Positions 1-9,870 of a stretch of 64,000 bases of DNA are shown here, piece after piece. The position numbers were made by a program, and so were the translations under genes. The notes below the pieces were generated by a model that ran no database searches, was not told where the DNA came from, and saw nothing but the letters and a program-made list of their open reading frames with translations. Origin of the DNA: Pseudomonadota bacterium (GTDB taxonomy: Bacteria; Pseudomonadota; Alphaproteobacteria; Acetobacterales; Acetobacteraceae); NCBI GenBank assembly GCA_021805565.1, contig JAJZFA010000021.1, positions 124,001 to 188,000 of the forward strand, in the 5' to 3' direction. The first letter of the stretch is position 1. Each line of letters starts with the position of its first letter.

Positions 1-590
1 CGCCGCCGGTCAGCGAAACCCTGGCGACTCCGGCGGAGCCCCGTCCGCCAAACCGGCCACAGCATAACGGGCCGAATCTGACCCCCAGGGCGATCGCCAA
101 GGCGGAAATCTTCGCCGCGGGCGATCATGTCGTTTATCCGACCCATGGCGTCGGCAAGGTGGAGCGGATCGCGGTCGAGGAGATCGCCGGGCACAAGCTG
201 GAACTGATCCATATCACGTTCGAGGAAAACCGCATGACCCTGCGGGTGCCGGTCGCCAAGGCCCGCACCGCCGGATTGCGCAAGCTGGCGAGCCGGAAAC
301 AATTCGATGAGGCGCTCGCCATCCTGCGCGGCAAGGCGCGCATCAAGCGCACCATGTGGTCGCGCCGGGCGCAGGAATATGAGGCCAAGATCAACTCCGG
401 CGATCCATTGGCCATCGCCGAGGTCGTGCGCGATCTGCATCGTAACGCCGGCCAACCAGACCAGAGTTTCTCCGAACGGCAAATCTACGAATCGGCGATG
501 GACCGGCTGGCGGCGGAGCTTGGGGCGTTGGATAAGACCGACAAGCAGACGGCGATCGCCAGACTGACGGATTTTTTGAAGACGGTATAA
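1..590 (+). CDS. carD: CarD family transcriptional regulator (5' end outside window)
   Basis: CarD proteins bind the RNA polymerase beta subunit and stabilise open promoter complexes, often at rRNA and stress promoters. The frame is open from base 3, so 195 codons are visible and the true start lies upstream of the window. The first ~35 visible residues are Pro/Asn-rich and look like a disordered leader. The RNAP-interaction domain then begins with the typical opening VVYPTHGVGKVERI and is followed by a helical, basic C-terminal half that would contact promoter DNA. A GTG at 159 lies inside the conserved domain and is not a credible start. The frame ends at a TAA at 588-590. Family assignment is secure; the specific regulon cannot be read here. 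Confidence 0.93.
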   Translation, partial: PPVSETLATPAEPRPPNRPQHNGPNLTPRAIAKAEIFAAGDHVVYPTHGVGKVERIAVEEIAGHKLELIHITFEENRMTLRVPVAKARTAGLRKLASRKQFDEALAILRGKARIKRTMWSRRAQEYEAKINSGDPLAIAEVVRDLHRNAGQPDQSFSERQIYESAMDRLAAELGALDKTDKQTAIARLTDFLKTV

Positions 591-855
591 GACAGGCTCG
601 CCAGCAGCTACCGAATAAGCCGTCCGGGTCGCCAATCCACGACCGGCGGCGTATCCGGCCCGGAGCCCCAATCGCCGCCCGCCCCGGGGATCGCCGCCGA
701 CGCCGAGCGTTCGGGCTGGCTGTCGCGATTATGCCTTCACGACCGCGCTGGACGTGCGTCGGAAACGCTGGTCCGGCACCAATCGCGGATGGTGCCGTTA
801 ATCCACCGTTAACCTTCTCCTGCTAAACCTGCGTGCCAGCCAAAGGGAGCGCGCC

Positions 856-1110
856 GTGTCGATCGATGCCATCAATGGAGCCACTCCAAGCCATCAGAAC
901 CGCGGCATTACCGCCATTCCGCCAGCGACACCCTTTACGCAGGAACTGGACGCCCAGGGCGCCCATACGGGCGTAACGCGCGGCAGCCATCACCATGGCG
1001 GCGCACCCGAGTCCGCGAAATCGTCGCCGGCCGCGGCGGCCTCGGCGGCGGGCGTTACCCCGGTCGCCACGATCGGTTCGGCACTGCCGCTTATTCGATC
1101 CCCAGGATAG
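856..1110 (+). CDS. small hypothetical protein
   Basis: An 84-codon frame with a GTG start preceded by a purine-rich AAAGGGAG about ten bases upstream. The product is low-complexity: polar N-terminus, a central HHHGG patch, then an Ala/Ser/Pro-rich tail. I recognise no family, transmembrane segment or signal peptide. It stands alone between the carD end and the convergent GNAT gene. The stretch 591-855 upstream holds no other frame I can support. It may be a genuine small protein or a chance frame in GC-rich DNA; the ribosome-binding site is the main support. Confidence 0.35.
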   Translation: MSIDAINGATPSHQNRGITAIPPATPFTQELDAQGAHTGVTRGSHHHGGAPESAKSSPAAAASAAGVTPVATIGSALPLIRSPG

Positions 1111-1193
1111 CGCCCGCAATCAATGCGTCGGCACGCAGGCGCGATCGTCTTTCACCGTCTCCAAACCGTCCGGTCCCGCAACAGGCACCGCGT

Positions 1194-1643
1194 TCAGCCG
1201 GCGGGCAGGGTTTTCGCCATATACACCCGGTCGAAGCCGGTCTCGGTTCGCCGTTCGGTTTCGTCATATCCTCGCGCCTTATAGATCGCGAGATTTTCGG
1301 CCATCAGCGCGTTGGTGTACAGCACGATACGGGTCCACCCGCGCCGCTGGGCCTCCGCCTCGGCAAAATCCAGCAAGGACCGTCCAATGCCGAACCCTTG
1401 CCGATCCGGCCGTACCGCGATGTTGTCCAACAGGAAATAATCCGCACCGTCCTGAAGTACCAACACGCCGGCGATCCCGCGATCGTCCTCGGTCACCCAA
1501 ACCTGACCGGCGGAGCTTCTCAGGGCATAGTCGTCCAGCATCGGGGCCGGCTGCATCCCGATGATCGCGATATAGCGTTCATAGGCCGCCAGGACCACAT
1601 CGCGCACCGCCGTCGCATCGCCGGCGCGTGCCGTCCGGATCAT
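1194..1643 (-). CDS. GNAT family N-acetyltransferase
   Basis: A 149-residue GCN5-related acetyltransferase, the usual single-domain length. The acetyl-CoA pyrophosphate loop is visible as the conserved run around residues 77-90, with QGFGIG at 82-87, followed by the amphipathic helix and a late strand with a Tyr before the end (IYKARGYDE). It transfers an acetyl group from acetyl-CoA to an amine; the substrate cannot be deduced. Its ATG overlaps the stop of the upstream ppx by four bases (ATGA), so the two are probably translationally coupled as the tail of the ppk-ppx operon. Confidence 0.87.
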   Translation of the reverse strand: MIRTARAGDATAVRDVVLAAYERYIAIIGMQPAPMLDDYALRSSAGQVWVTEDDRGIAGVLVLQDGADYFLLDNIAVRPDRQGFGIGRSLLDFAEAEAQRRGWTRIVLYTNALMAENLAIYKARGYDETERRTETGFDRVYMAKTLPAG

Positions 1644-3148
1644 GCCGCCGCGATCTCCATGTCGGGTTCCGCCGCCGCTTGCAGTCCCAGCGCCTGTGCC
1701 AGCCGGTCCAGGCGCCTGATCACGCTTTCACCGGCGAACACACCGCTATTTTCGCGCAACAACAGTAATAGCCGGGTGCCGTCGATCCGCAGCCGCGTAC
1801 CCGCCAACAGATCCTTCGTGCCGGCCGACAGGGTGTACGCCAGGCGCAGCGCGATCCCCAGCACTTCCGCCCTGTGTGTGGTCTCTGTATCCATCAACAT
1901 CCGGGCGGGCCGCAGGAAGCCAGCGTCGGGTTCCGCCTCATACCGCAGCGCGACCGCCAGCGCGAGAAACGCCCGCGCCCGATGATCCAGACCGACTCCG
2001 GGTTGACGCAAGACGCGCAGAAACGCTTGTTCGGCACGGAACTCCGGGTGATCGTGGCTGCCGATATCCGACATCCAGCAGGCTGCCTCCCGCAATTTGT
2101 CCGCCAGACCGGTTTCTCGCGGAAACAATGGCCGGGTCCAGGCCACCAGCGCCGGCGGCAGCGACGGATCGCGGCCATGCCGGGCGGCAAGTTCGCGGGC
2201 GGCGCTCAACAATGGGTCCTGGTCCCGGATTTCCGGCGGCATACGCCGCATGAACCAGCCTTCGCGCAGCCCGCTGGCGCTGAAAATTACCCGGTGAACA
2301 CCGGTCACCCGCAACAGCCGGCGCAACGTCACGGCAGCAAACGGAAGGTCGTCGATGCGCCGGCGCGGCGCGCCCGGCAGGCGTTCCAGCACCTTGCGCG
2401 GCGCCGTGGCGATCAGGTCGGCAAGGTCGCGCGCCGCGTCCCGCCCGATCGTATAATGATGCACCATGTTCAGCGGGTACGCCGACTGCGCCATATGAAT
2501 GCGCGCCAGCGCCCGCCACGCGCCGCCCACAAGATACAGATCGCGCCCGAACGCCTCGCCCAGCCACGAAACGGCTTGCAGATCCGCCTCGGCAAATGCC
2601 CGCGCCCGCACGGGATCGCCGCCGGATCGTTCCGACAGCCGGATCACCCCAAGCGGCAGGGTTTGCGACGAACCGCGCACCCCGCCCACCAACCGCACCA
2701 CTTCCAGCGATCCGCCGCCGATATCGGCCAGCACCCCGTCCGCCGCCGGAATGCCGCACACCACGCCGTCGGCGGAGTAAGCCGCTTCCTCGGCCCCCGA
2801 AAGAATATGGATCGGCACACCGGGCATCCGGTCGCGCAACGCCGCCACAAACGCGGGGCCGTTCGCGGCGTCGCGCACCGCCGCGGTCGCCAGCACCTCG
2901 AATGGCTGAGCATTCATGGCCCTGGCCACTGCGCCATAGCGGTGCATAACCGTCAGGGCCAGTTCCATCCCCTCCTCGTTCAGCCGCCCGGTCGTCTGCA
3001 GGCCACGGCCCAGCCGCAGCACCGCCTTTTCATTAAAGATCGGCATCGGGTTGCGCGTGTGGCCCTCATACACCACCAGCCGGACAGAATTGGACCCGAG
3101 ATCGACCACGCCGCAGCGCGGCAGGTGCGGAGGCGACATGACTGTCAT
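1640..3148 (-). CDS. ppx: exopolyphosphatase / Ppx-GppA phosphatase
   Basis: Hydrolyses terminal phosphates of inorganic polyphosphate and possibly pppGpp. At 502 residues it has the long bacterial Ppx architecture: an N-terminal actin-like ATPase-fold pair with the phosphate-1 loop DLGSNSVRLVV near residues 16-26 and the second glycine-rich loop ADIGGGSLEVV at 141-151, then a helical C-terminal HD-like part. It starts three bases after the stop of ppk, so synthesis and breakdown of polyphosphate are encoded together. The last four bases overlap the GNAT start. Exopolyphosphatase is favoured over guanosine pentaphosphatase because of the adjacency to ppk. Confidence 0.95.
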   Translation of the reverse strand: MTVMSPPHLPRCGVVDLGSNSVRLVVYEGHTRNPMPIFNEKAVLRLGRGLQTTGRLNEEGMELALTVMHRYGAVARAMNAQPFEVLATAAVRDAANGPAFVAALRDRMPGVPIHILSGAEEAAYSADGVVCGIPAADGVLADIGGGSLEVVRLVGGVRGSSQTLPLGVIRLSERSGGDPVRARAFAEADLQAVSWLGEAFGRDLYLVGGAWRALARIHMAQSAYPLNMVHHYTIGRDAARDLADLIATAPRKVLERLPGAPRRRIDDLPFAAVTLRRLLRVTGVHRVIFSASGLREGWFMRRMPPEIRDQDPLLSAARELAARHGRDPSLPPALVAWTRPLFPRETGLADKLREAACWMSDIGSHDHPEFRAEQAFLRVLRQPGVGLDHRARAFLALAVALRYEAEPDAGFLRPARMLMDTETTHRAEVLGIALRLAYTLSAGTKDLLAGTRLRIDGTRLLLLLRENSGVFAGESVIRRLDRLAQALGLQAAAEPDMEIAAA

Positions 3149-3151
3149 GCG

Positions 3152-5416
3152 TCAGTCCTGCATCGCCCGGTCGGGCCGTCGTAGTCCGGTCAATGGCGAC
3201 GGCACGGCCTCGGCCGGCCCATGCAACGCCGATCCACGGCCGGACAGCGATGGATTGGTCATGAAATAGTCATGCGCCGACACGGGCTTGCGCCCTGGTG
3301 CGACGCGGGTCCAGGCGCCATCGGTGCCCAGTTCCCACGATTGCAGCGAGTCCTTCAGATTAATCACCATGATCTGGTCCAGCACCTGGGCATGGACGGT
3401 GGGGTTATGAATCGGCACCAGGGTTTCAACGCGCCAGTCCATGTTGCGCTCCATCCAGTCGGCCGAACTGATGAATACCTTGGCGTGCCGGTTGGGAAGC
3501 GGATGGCCGTTGCCAAACGCATAAATCCGGCCGTGTTCCAAAAACCGCCCGACAATCGACTTGACCCGGATATGGTCGGACAGACCGGGCACCCCCGGCC
3601 GCAGGCAACAGATCCCGCGAACCACCGCCATGATCTTCACGCCGGCACGGGATGCGTCATACAACGTGTCGATCAGTTCCATATCCGTCAGGCTGTTCAT
3701 CTTCAGCCAGATGGTGGCGGGCTTGCCGTCCCGCGCGAAGGCGATTTCCCGGCGTATCAAATCCAGCAGCTTGATCCGTATGGTCAGCGGACTGAACCCG
3801 AGTTCTTCCATGATCTCCGGCCGGGCATAGCCGGTCATGAAATTGAACAGCCGGGCGGAATCGCGGGTCAGCGCGGGATCGGTCGTGAAGAAACTCAGGT
3901 CGGTGTATATGCGCGCCGTGATCGGATGGTAATTTCCGGTACCGAAATGGGCATACGACCGGATTGCCCCCGCTTCCCTTCGCACCACCAGCGACAGCTT
4001 GGCGTGAGTCTTCAAACCGGTGAAGCCGTACACCACCTGCACCCCGGCCGCTTCCATGCGCCGCGACAGCCGTATATTCGCCTCTTCGTCGAAACGGGCG
4101 CGCAGTTCCACCATCGCGGTGACCGATTTGCCGGCTTCGGCCGCCTCGATCAGCGCGTTCACGATCGTACTGTCACGGCTGGTGCGGTACAAGGTCTGCT
4201 TAATGGCGATCACGGCGGGGTCCTGCGCCGCCTGCCGCAGGAACTGCACCACAACGTCGAAGCTTTCGTACGGGTGATGAACGATGATGTCCTTGGCCCG
4301 GATCGCGGCAAAGCAATCGCCGCCGAAGTCGCGGATGCGTTCGGGAAAGCGCGGCGTATAAGGGGCGAACTGAAGATCGTGGCGGTCATCGACGATCATT
4401 TGCTTCATATCCGCCAGACCCAGCAGCCGCTGGCCGTCGTGAATTTCGTCCGGCGCGGCGTCCAGTTCGTCGATCACCAGATCGCGCAATCCGTCCGGCA
4501 TCCCGGCCGCGATCTCCAGATGAATGGCCACGCCCCGGCGGCGGCGCTTCAGGGCGGTTTCGTAGGATCGCACCAGATCCTCGGCCTCTTCCTCGAACTC
4601 CACGTCGGTATCGCGAATCACCCGGAACAGCCCATGGCTGGCCAAACGAAAACCGGGAAAGACCCGGCCCAGGAATAGCACCACCAAATCGTCCAGCAGG
4701 ATAAAGCGAACCGCGGCATTCGTTTCCGTTTGCGGCATCCTCACAAACCGGTCGATCTGGCTCGGCAGCGGCAACAGCCCGCGCATCGCCTGGCCATCGT
4801 CCTCGCGCACCAGGTTCAGCGCAAGAACCAGCCCGAAATTGGAAATGAACGGAAACGGGTGGGCAGGATCGACCGCCAGCGGCGTGACCACCGGAAAAAC
4901 CCGCTCCATGAACCAGGCATCGAGCCACAGCTTATCGTCGCCGGACAAATGACCGGAATCGCACAGCGCGACGCCGGCGTCGCGCAGCAGGGCAAGCAGC
5001 TCGCTCAGGATGCGTTGCTGGTCGGCCAGCAGCAGTTCGGCCTGTTGTTTGATCGCGGTCAGTTGCTGCGCGGCGGTGCGTCCGTCGGCCGACACCAGGG
5101 TTGCCCCCGCCTTGGTCTGTCCGATCAGCGCGGCGACACGCACGGAATAGAATTCATCGAGGTTGGACGCGCTGATCGACAGAAAGCGCAGCCGCTCCAG
5201 CAACGGATGGCGCGCGTTTTCCGCTTCTTCCAGCACCCGGTGATTGAAATCCAGCCAGGACAATTCGCGATTGAGGAACCGTTCCGGCCCGTCCGGTGCC
5301 ACTGCCCGTTCGGCCTGGGATCGCGGCTTTGTCCGGGCCGCCTTGACGGCCACGGATTTTCCGCTGGACGTGCCATGCAAGTCCACTGGCTGCGTGGCAT
5401 CGGCCTTCAGCACCAT
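3152..5416 (-). CDS. ppk1: polyphosphate kinase 1
   Basis: Reversibly polymerises the gamma-phosphate of ATP into polyphosphate. The 754-residue protein has a non-conserved basic leader of ~45 residues, then the N-domain signature [12 protein letters not shown] at 47-58, the head domain, and two phospholipase-D-like catalytic lobes. The autophosphorylated histidine of the THAKL motif falls at about residue 471 and the second catalytic histidine of NRHAKVF at about 644, both intact. It is the first gene of a run with ppx and the GNAT gene. A 33-base gap separates its ATG from the end of hdaA upstream, so the operon may begin further up. Confidence 0.97.
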   Translation of the reverse strand: MVLKADATQPVDLHGTSSGKSVAVKAARTKPRSQAERAVAPDGPERFLNRELSWLDFNHRVLEEAENARHPLLERLRFLSISASNLDEFYSVRVAALIGQTKAGATLVSADGRTAAQQLTAIKQQAELLLADQQRILSELLALLRDAGVALCDSGHLSGDDKLWLDAWFMERVFPVVTPLAVDPAHPFPFISNFGLVLALNLVREDDGQAMRGLLPLPSQIDRFVRMPQTETNAAVRFILLDDLVVLFLGRVFPGFRLASHGLFRVIRDTDVEFEEEAEDLVRSYETALKRRRRGVAIHLEIAAGMPDGLRDLVIDELDAAPDEIHDGQRLLGLADMKQMIVDDRHDLQFAPYTPRFPERIRDFGGDCFAAIRAKDIIVHHPYESFDVVVQFLRQAAQDPAVIAIKQTLYRTSRDSTIVNALIEAAEAGKSVTAMVELRARFDEEANIRLSRRMEAAGVQVVYGFTGLKTHAKLSLVVRREAGAIRSYAHFGTGNYHPITARIYTDLSFFTTDPALTRDSARLFNFMTGYARPEIMEELGFSPLTIRIKLLDLIRREIAFARDGKPATIWLKMNSLTDMELIDTLYDASRAGVKIMAVVRGICCLRPGVPGLSDHIRVKSIVGRFLEHGRIYAFGNGHPLPNRHAKVFISSADWMERNMDWRVETLVPIHNPTVHAQVLDQIMVINLKDSLQSWELGTDGAWTRVAPGRKPVSAHDYFMTNPSLSGRGSALHGPAEAVPSPLTGLRRPDRAMQD

Positions 5417-5449
5417 ATCTCCGGTCCCTTTCCGCGACGAGCCGCCATC

Positions 5450-6175
5450 CTACAGGAATCCAGGCGCCTGGAAGAAGGGGGCGGCGTCCAACACGTCATC
5501 GTCAACAGTGTGGAGCAGGCCGGCCTCCGCCAGAACGCGCGCGGCGAGCGGCCGCGTGACCGGCCTTCCGGTTTCCAGGCTGATTCGGTCCAGCCGTTCC
5601 ACCGCGCGCCGCAGGATCGCGGGCGACCGGGGCAACCGGGTCAGCAGCCAGTCCTGCACGGTTTGCGGCACATGCATTTGCCGGCCGGACAACAGGCTGA
5701 CCAGCAATGCCGCCAGCAGATCGTCGCTCGGCGCGTCAATCCCTACCGCCGCGATGGCCCGAAGGCGGCTGGACAGATCCGGCAGGCGGATCGGCCATCG
5801 CGATGGAGGGGTCTGCCCCGACAGCAGGACCGACAGTCCCCTGTCCCGAGCCGTATTCAACAGGTGCAGCAACAGCGGCTCGGACGGGACCGCATCAGCA
5901 TCGTCGAGCGCCAGTCCGCCGCCGTGCGGAACCTCGTCCAAAGTCCGCAAACCGTGACCCGTCATGATCCGGACCTCGGCCCGTTCCGCCCAGACATGCA
6001 GCAGGTGGGTCTTGCCGCAGCCCGCCGGTCCCCAGACCGCCAGCCGCCGATCCGGCCAATCGGTGTCCAGCCAGGCCAGGGCACCGCGATTCGACGCCGC
6101 GGGCACGAAATCCCTTGAATCGTAGCGAGCCGCGTGCGGGAACGGCAGCAGCAGTTGCAGCGCGTCCGGCCGCAT
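5450..6175 (-). CDS. hdaA: DnaA-related regulatory inactivator HdaA
   Basis: A short AAA+ protein of 241 residues that resembles only the ATPase part of DnaA and lacks the DNA-binding domain IV. The opening LQLLLPFPHAARYDSRDFV carries the clamp-binding type QLLLPF motif, the Walker A loop GPAGCGKT is at 49-56 and Walker B (LALDDAD) near 88-94. In alphaproteobacteria HdaA, with the sliding clamp, promotes ATP hydrolysis by DnaA after initiation. The ATG at 6175 overlaps the stop of the upstream PerM-like gene (ATGA), the same arrangement known in Caulobacter relatives. The frame is open far upstream, but that part is the PerM gene read in a shifted frame. Confidence 0.87.
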   Translation of the reverse strand: MRPDALQLLLPFPHAARYDSRDFVPAASNRGALAWLDTDWPDRRLAVWGPAGCGKTHLLHVWAERAEVRIMTGHGLRTLDEVPHGGGLALDDADAVPSEPLLLHLLNTARDRGLSVLLSGQTPPSRWPIRLPDLSSRLRAIAAVGIDAPSDDLLAALLVSLLSGRQMHVPQTVQDWLLTRLPRSPAILRRAVERLDRISLETGRPVTRPLAARVLAEAGLLHTVDDDVLDAAPFFQAPGFL

Positions 6176-7344
6176 CAGACGGAGGGCGGATCGAAATACA
6201 GCGGACTCGCCAGATATCGCCGCAGCCAGAACCGGGCCAGCACGCCGATCGTAGCCGCCACCGGGACCGCCAGCATGACGCCCAGAAATCCGAACGCCGC
6301 GCCGCCGGCGAACAGCGCGAAAATGACCCATACCGCCGGCAGTTCCACGCGGTCCCCCAGAAAGCGCGGGTAGATTACATACCCTTCCAGGATTTGTCCG
6401 ACGACCAGCACCCCGCCGACCACCGCCACGCCCCGCCAGTGCGGAAACTGGGCGAGGGCAAGACCGAGCGCGGTGAGGCCGCCGGTAATGGAGCCGACAT
6501 AGGGGATGAAGGACAGCAAACCCGCCATCAGCCCGACGATCAGGCCCAGGTCCAGCCCCACCGCTGTCAGGCCCACCGCGTAGTACAATGCCAGCAAAAG
6601 ACAGCACAGCGCCTGACCGCGCACCCAGGCGGACAGGATGCGATCGACTTCCCGCGCCTGGGCCCGGATGACCTCGCGATACCGGAACGGCAGCCACGAA
6701 TCGATCATCCGCACCACCTTCGGCCAGTCCCGCAGAAGATAGAACCCGACGACCGGCGTCACCACGGCCAGCGACAGCAGGTTGAAGATGGCGAAACCGC
6801 TGCCGATAACGCCGGTAACGGTGGACAGCAGAATGCTCAGCATCGATCCGGCCTGCCCGCTGACCAGATCGCGCAGCTTGTCGTTCACCACGTCGTTGCC
6901 AAAATTTTCCTGGAGATGGGTCAGGACTTCCCGCGCCCAGCCCTGCATCAGGGTGGCGTATTGCGGAATGCGGTTCACCAGCAGCCCGATCTGCACGATC
7001 ACCAGCGGATACAGCAGCAGCGCGAACATCAGGGTAGCAGCGATGACCCCCAGGATCATGATCAAGGCCGCGGCACCCCTGGGCAACCCCATCCTGGTGA
7101 GCCATGTCGCGGTAGGATCGAGCGCGTAGGCGATGACCGCCGCCGCGGCAAACGGCGCCAGCACCGACGCGAACAACTGCAATGCGAGCCAGAACACCAC
7201 CAGCAGGCCGATGATCAGCGCGAAACGCTGCGCCCGCGTCGCATGATCCACCCGAACCGGCACCGCCGGCTTGTCCAGCGGCACCGCCTCGATGAGTTGG
7301 TCCTGGTCCGCTGGCGGCAAGGCGATCTCCCGATGCAGTCGCAC
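6175..7344 (-). CDS. perM: AI-2E/PerM family membrane transporter
   Basis: About 389 residues with roughly eight hydrophobic helices: a pair near the N-terminus, a soluble helical insert (the LTHLQENFGNDVVNDKL stretch), then five to six more segments including the conserved GLLSFIPYVGSITGG motif typical of the PerM/TqsA family. Members are permeases of uncertain substrate (AI-2 export, sodium/proton exchange). GTG at 7344 is preferred because it begins just after the stop of the upstream CDP-alcohol phosphatidyltransferase; the frame stays open to 7479 but those codons lie in that gene. The stop overlaps the hdaA start. Confidence 0.88.
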   Translation of the reverse strand: MRLHREIALPPADQDQLIEAVPLDKPAVPVRVDHATRAQRFALIIGLLVVFWLALQLFASVLAPFAAAAVIAYALDPTATWLTRMGLPRGAAALIMILGVIAATLMFALLLYPLVIVQIGLLVNRIPQYATLMQGWAREVLTHLQENFGNDVVNDKLRDLVSGQAGSMLSILLSTVTGVIGSGFAIFNLLSLAVVTPVVGFYLLRDWPKVVRMIDSWLPFRYREVIRAQAREVDRILSAWVRGQALCCLLLALYYAVGLTAVGLDLGLIVGLMAGLLSFIPYVGSITGGLTALGLALAQFPHWRGVAVVGGVLVVGQILEGYVIYPRFLGDRVELPAVWVIFALFAGGAAFGFLGVMLAVPVAATIGVLARFWLRRYLASPLYFDPPSV

Positions 7345-7352
7345 AGATAGCT

Positions 7353-7949
7353 TTATGCGCCCCGCGCTGTCTTCCAGACGTAAGCCGCGCCAGACGCCAG
7401 GGTGGTCACCGTAACACCGGCGGTCAGAAAATCGGTCAGTCCGGGAACCTGAACGCCGAACCCGCCCTGAAATAAACACACCGCAACCAGCGCGATTTGA
7501 ACCGCGGTGTTCGTTTTAGAAATATACAACGGTTTGATCGTCACGCCATGACCTAATACACGCAGGGCGACAATACCGCCGACGATCAGGATGTCGCGGA
7601 ACACAACCAGGATCGCCAGCCAGTCCGGCAGGATACCCGCCGCGGCAAGCGTGACGTACATCGTGACCAGCAACGCCTTGTCCGCCACCGGGTCCATCAG
7701 CGCGCCGATCGCATTGCCGCCGAACCGGCGCGCCAGCCAGCCATCCAGCGCGTCCGACAGCCCGGCGGCGATAAACAGCCAGAATGCGCCGGCGATCCGG
7801 TGGTCCAGCACCAGCCAGACCGCCAGCGGCACGGCGCACAGCCGGCCGAATGTGACGATATTGGCCAGGTTCGCCAGCGACGCGGACGGTGCCGGTCCGG
7901 GCGGGGTGCCATCTGGCATGCGATCCTCTATGTCTCGGGTGGATTGCAA
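7353..7949 (-). CDS. CDP-alcohol phosphatidyltransferase family protein
   Basis: An integral membrane enzyme of 198 residues that joins a CDP-activated lipid to an alcohol. The complete metal-binding signature is present: D66, D69-G70, A73-R74, G82, D86 and D90. There are five to six hydrophobic helices. This is the second such enzyme in the window; the protein at 26458-27045 is the clearer PgsA, so this one may be a cardiolipin-synthase-like or other head-group enzyme. It is the first gene of the minus-strand run and is divergent from purM, with only 69 bases between the two starts. Confidence 0.9.
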   Translation of the reverse strand: MQSTRDIEDRMPDGTPPGPAPSASLANLANIVTFGRLCAVPLAVWLVLDHRIAGAFWLFIAAGLSDALDGWLARRFGGNAIGALMDPVADKALLVTMYVTLAAAGILPDWLAILVVFRDILIVGGIVALRVLGHGVTIKPLYISKTNTAVQIALVAVCLFQGGFGVQVPGLTDFLTAGVTVTTLASGAAYVWKTARGA

Positions 7950-8018
7950 TCGCTGGGCGCCCCATGGTTTCTGTGGTTCGTCCAGCCACCGGGCGGTTCA
8001 GATTCACAGAGGTTTGTC

Positions 8019-9110
8019 ATGACGAGTGCGGATCACCAAGCGCCGAACGCGCCGCCACGGGCTGGGGGTGGCCTGGATTACCGAACCGCCGGAGTCGATA
8101 TCGAAGCCGGCGATGCCCTGGTGGAGCTGATCAAGCCGCTGGCGAAGGCCACATCGCGCGCCGGGGTTCTGGGCGGGCTGGGCGGCTTCGGCGCGCTGTT
8201 CGATCTGAAGGCGGCGGGGTTCGCCGACCCGGTTCTGGTATCGACCACCGACGGTGTCGGCACGAAGCTGAAAATCGCCATCGAAACCGGGCTGCACGAC
8301 ACAGTCGGCATCGATCTGGTGGCGATGTGCGTCAACGACCTTGTCGTGCAGGGCGCCGAACCGCTTTTCTTTCTCGACTACTTCGCCACCGGAAAACTGT
8401 CCGCCGAACAGGCCGGCACGGTGATCGCCGGGATCGCCAACGGATGTAAGGAGGCCGGGTGCGCCCTGGTCGGCGGCGAGACGGCCGAAATGCCCGGAAT
8501 GTATGCCGCAGGCGACTACGATCTGGCCGGATTCTCGGTCGGCGCGGCGGAACGCGGCCATCTTCTGCCTCGCCCCATCGAGGTTGGCGACACGATCCTG
8601 GGGCTGGCCAGTTCGGGTGTCCATTCCAATGGGTTTTCGCTGGTGCGCCGGATTGTGCAAGCAACCGGCTTGCGCTGGACCGATGCGGCTCCGTTCGCGC
8701 CGGACCTGACGCTGGGCCAGGCACTGATGACTCCGACGCGGATTTACGTGCGATCCATGCTGGCCCTGCACCGGGCGGGGTTGCTGAAAGCGGCGGCGCA
8801 TATCACCGGCGGCGGATTGCCGGGTAACCTGCCGCGCATGCTGCCCGCCGATACCATCGCGGCGTTGACGCCATCCTGGCCGGTGCCCGCGGTGTTCGCC
8901 TGGCTTGCCCGTTCGGGTGCGGTCGCCGCCACGGAAATGCTGCGGGTGTTCAACTGCGGCGTCGGCATGGCGCTGGTGGTGTCCGACCCCGATGCGGCGA
9001 TGGCGCTGCTGCGAGCCGAAGGCGAAACCGTCAGCCGCATCGGCACGATCGAAGCCGCCGGCGGGCCGGCCACGGTGCGGATCGATCTGCCGCCCGGATG
9101 GCCCGCTTGA
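8019..9110 (+). CDS. purM: phosphoribosylformylglycinamidine cyclo-ligase
   Basis: Catalyses ATP-dependent closure of FGAM to aminoimidazole ribonucleotide in purine synthesis. The 363-residue protein has family-typical length and motifs: [18 protein letters not shown] near the start, the [11 protein letters not shown] loop, and the [11 protein letters not shown] segment of the active site. The ATG at 8019 is chosen because homology begins shortly after it; the open frame upstream overlaps the opposite-strand gene. It overlaps purN by 13 bases, so the pair is translationally coupled. Confidence 0.97.
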   Translation: MTSADHQAPNAPPRAGGGLDYRTAGVDIEAGDALVELIKPLAKATSRAGVLGGLGGFGALFDLKAAGFADPVLVSTTDGVGTKLKIAIETGLHDTVGIDLVAMCVNDLVVQGAEPLFFLDYFATGKLSAEQAGTVIAGIANGCKEAGCALVGGETAEMPGMYAAGDYDLAGFSVGAAERGHLLPRPIEVGDTILGLASSGVHSNGFSLVRRIVQATGLRWTDAAPFAPDLTLGQALMTPTRIYVRSMLALHRAGLLKAAAHITGGGLPGNLPRMLPADTIAALTPSWPVPAVFAWLARSGAVAATEMLRVFNCGVGMALVVSDPDAAMALLRAEGETVSRIGTIEAAGGPATVRIDLPPGWPA

Positions 9111-9730
9111 AACGCCGAGCCGCCATTTTGATCAGCGGTCGCGGGTCCAACATGGACGCCCTGATCGCCGCCGCCCGCGACCCGGACTTTCCAGCGCGGA
9201 TCGAGCTTGTCGTATCGAACCGCCCGGATGCCGCCGGACTTGCCGCGGCACGCGATGCCGGAGTCCGGACCCAGGCGATCGATCACCGCGATTTCGGCGG
9301 CGATCGGGCGGCGCATGAGGCCGCGATCGACGCGGCGCTCCGTTCGGCCGGCATCGAAATCGTCTGCCTCGCCGGTTACATGCGCCTGCTCGGCCCTGTT
9401 CTCGTGGATGCGTGGCAAGGGCAGATGCTGAATATTCACCCCAGCCTGTTGCCGTCGTTTCCCGGCCTTCACACCCACGCACGCGCCCTGGAAGCGGGGG
9501 TGAAGCTGCATGGCTGCACGGTGCATCTGGTCACGCGGGAGATGGATCGCGGCCCGATATTGGCGCAGGCGGCGGTGCCGGTACTGCCGGGCGACACCGA
9601 GGAGGTGCTGGCGGCACGTGTGCTGCGGCGGGAACACGCGCTCTATCCGGCGGCCTTGGCCGCATTCGCGGACGGACGGGCAGGCAGCGTGCCGGATGCC
9701 GAGGCGTATCTGACCAATCCTGAAGCATAA
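9098..9730 (+). CDS. purN: phosphoribosylglycinamide formyltransferase
   Basis: Transfers a formyl group from 10-formyl-tetrahydrofolate to GAR, the third step of purine synthesis. It has 210 residues. The active-site triad of the family is visible as N112, H114 (in [11 protein letters not shown]) and D150 (REMDRGPI). The ATG at 9098 lies inside the last codons of purM. The 140 bases after its stop contain no gene I can support before the convergent tolB. Confidence 0.96.
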   Translation: MARLKRRAAILISGRGSNMDALIAAARDPDFPARIELVVSNRPDAAGLAAARDAGVRTQAIDHRDFGGDRAAHEAAIDAALRSAGIEIVCLAGYMRLLGPVLVDAWQGQMLNIHPSLLPSFPGLHTHARALEAGVKLHGCTVHLVTREMDRGPILAQAAVPVLPGDTEEVLAARVLRREHALYPAALAAFADGRAGSVPDAEAYLTNPEA

Positions 9731-9870
9731 CGCGATACGATAACGCCTTAGCGCACGAAACGATAACAGGGGCAAAACCGTGGGCGCCCGCCGATGTTCA
9801 GGCCGCCTGAACCCCGCGACAGGCGAGTTTCCGCAAGGGCGGGACAGGCAGAGAGACAAACCCGCACGTA

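Noticed and set aside
1874-6118. Long plus-strand frames opposite ppx, ppk and hdaA
   Set aside because: They are antisense to secure genes, have Arg/Gln/His-rich translations and no motifs; typical of GC-rich DNA.
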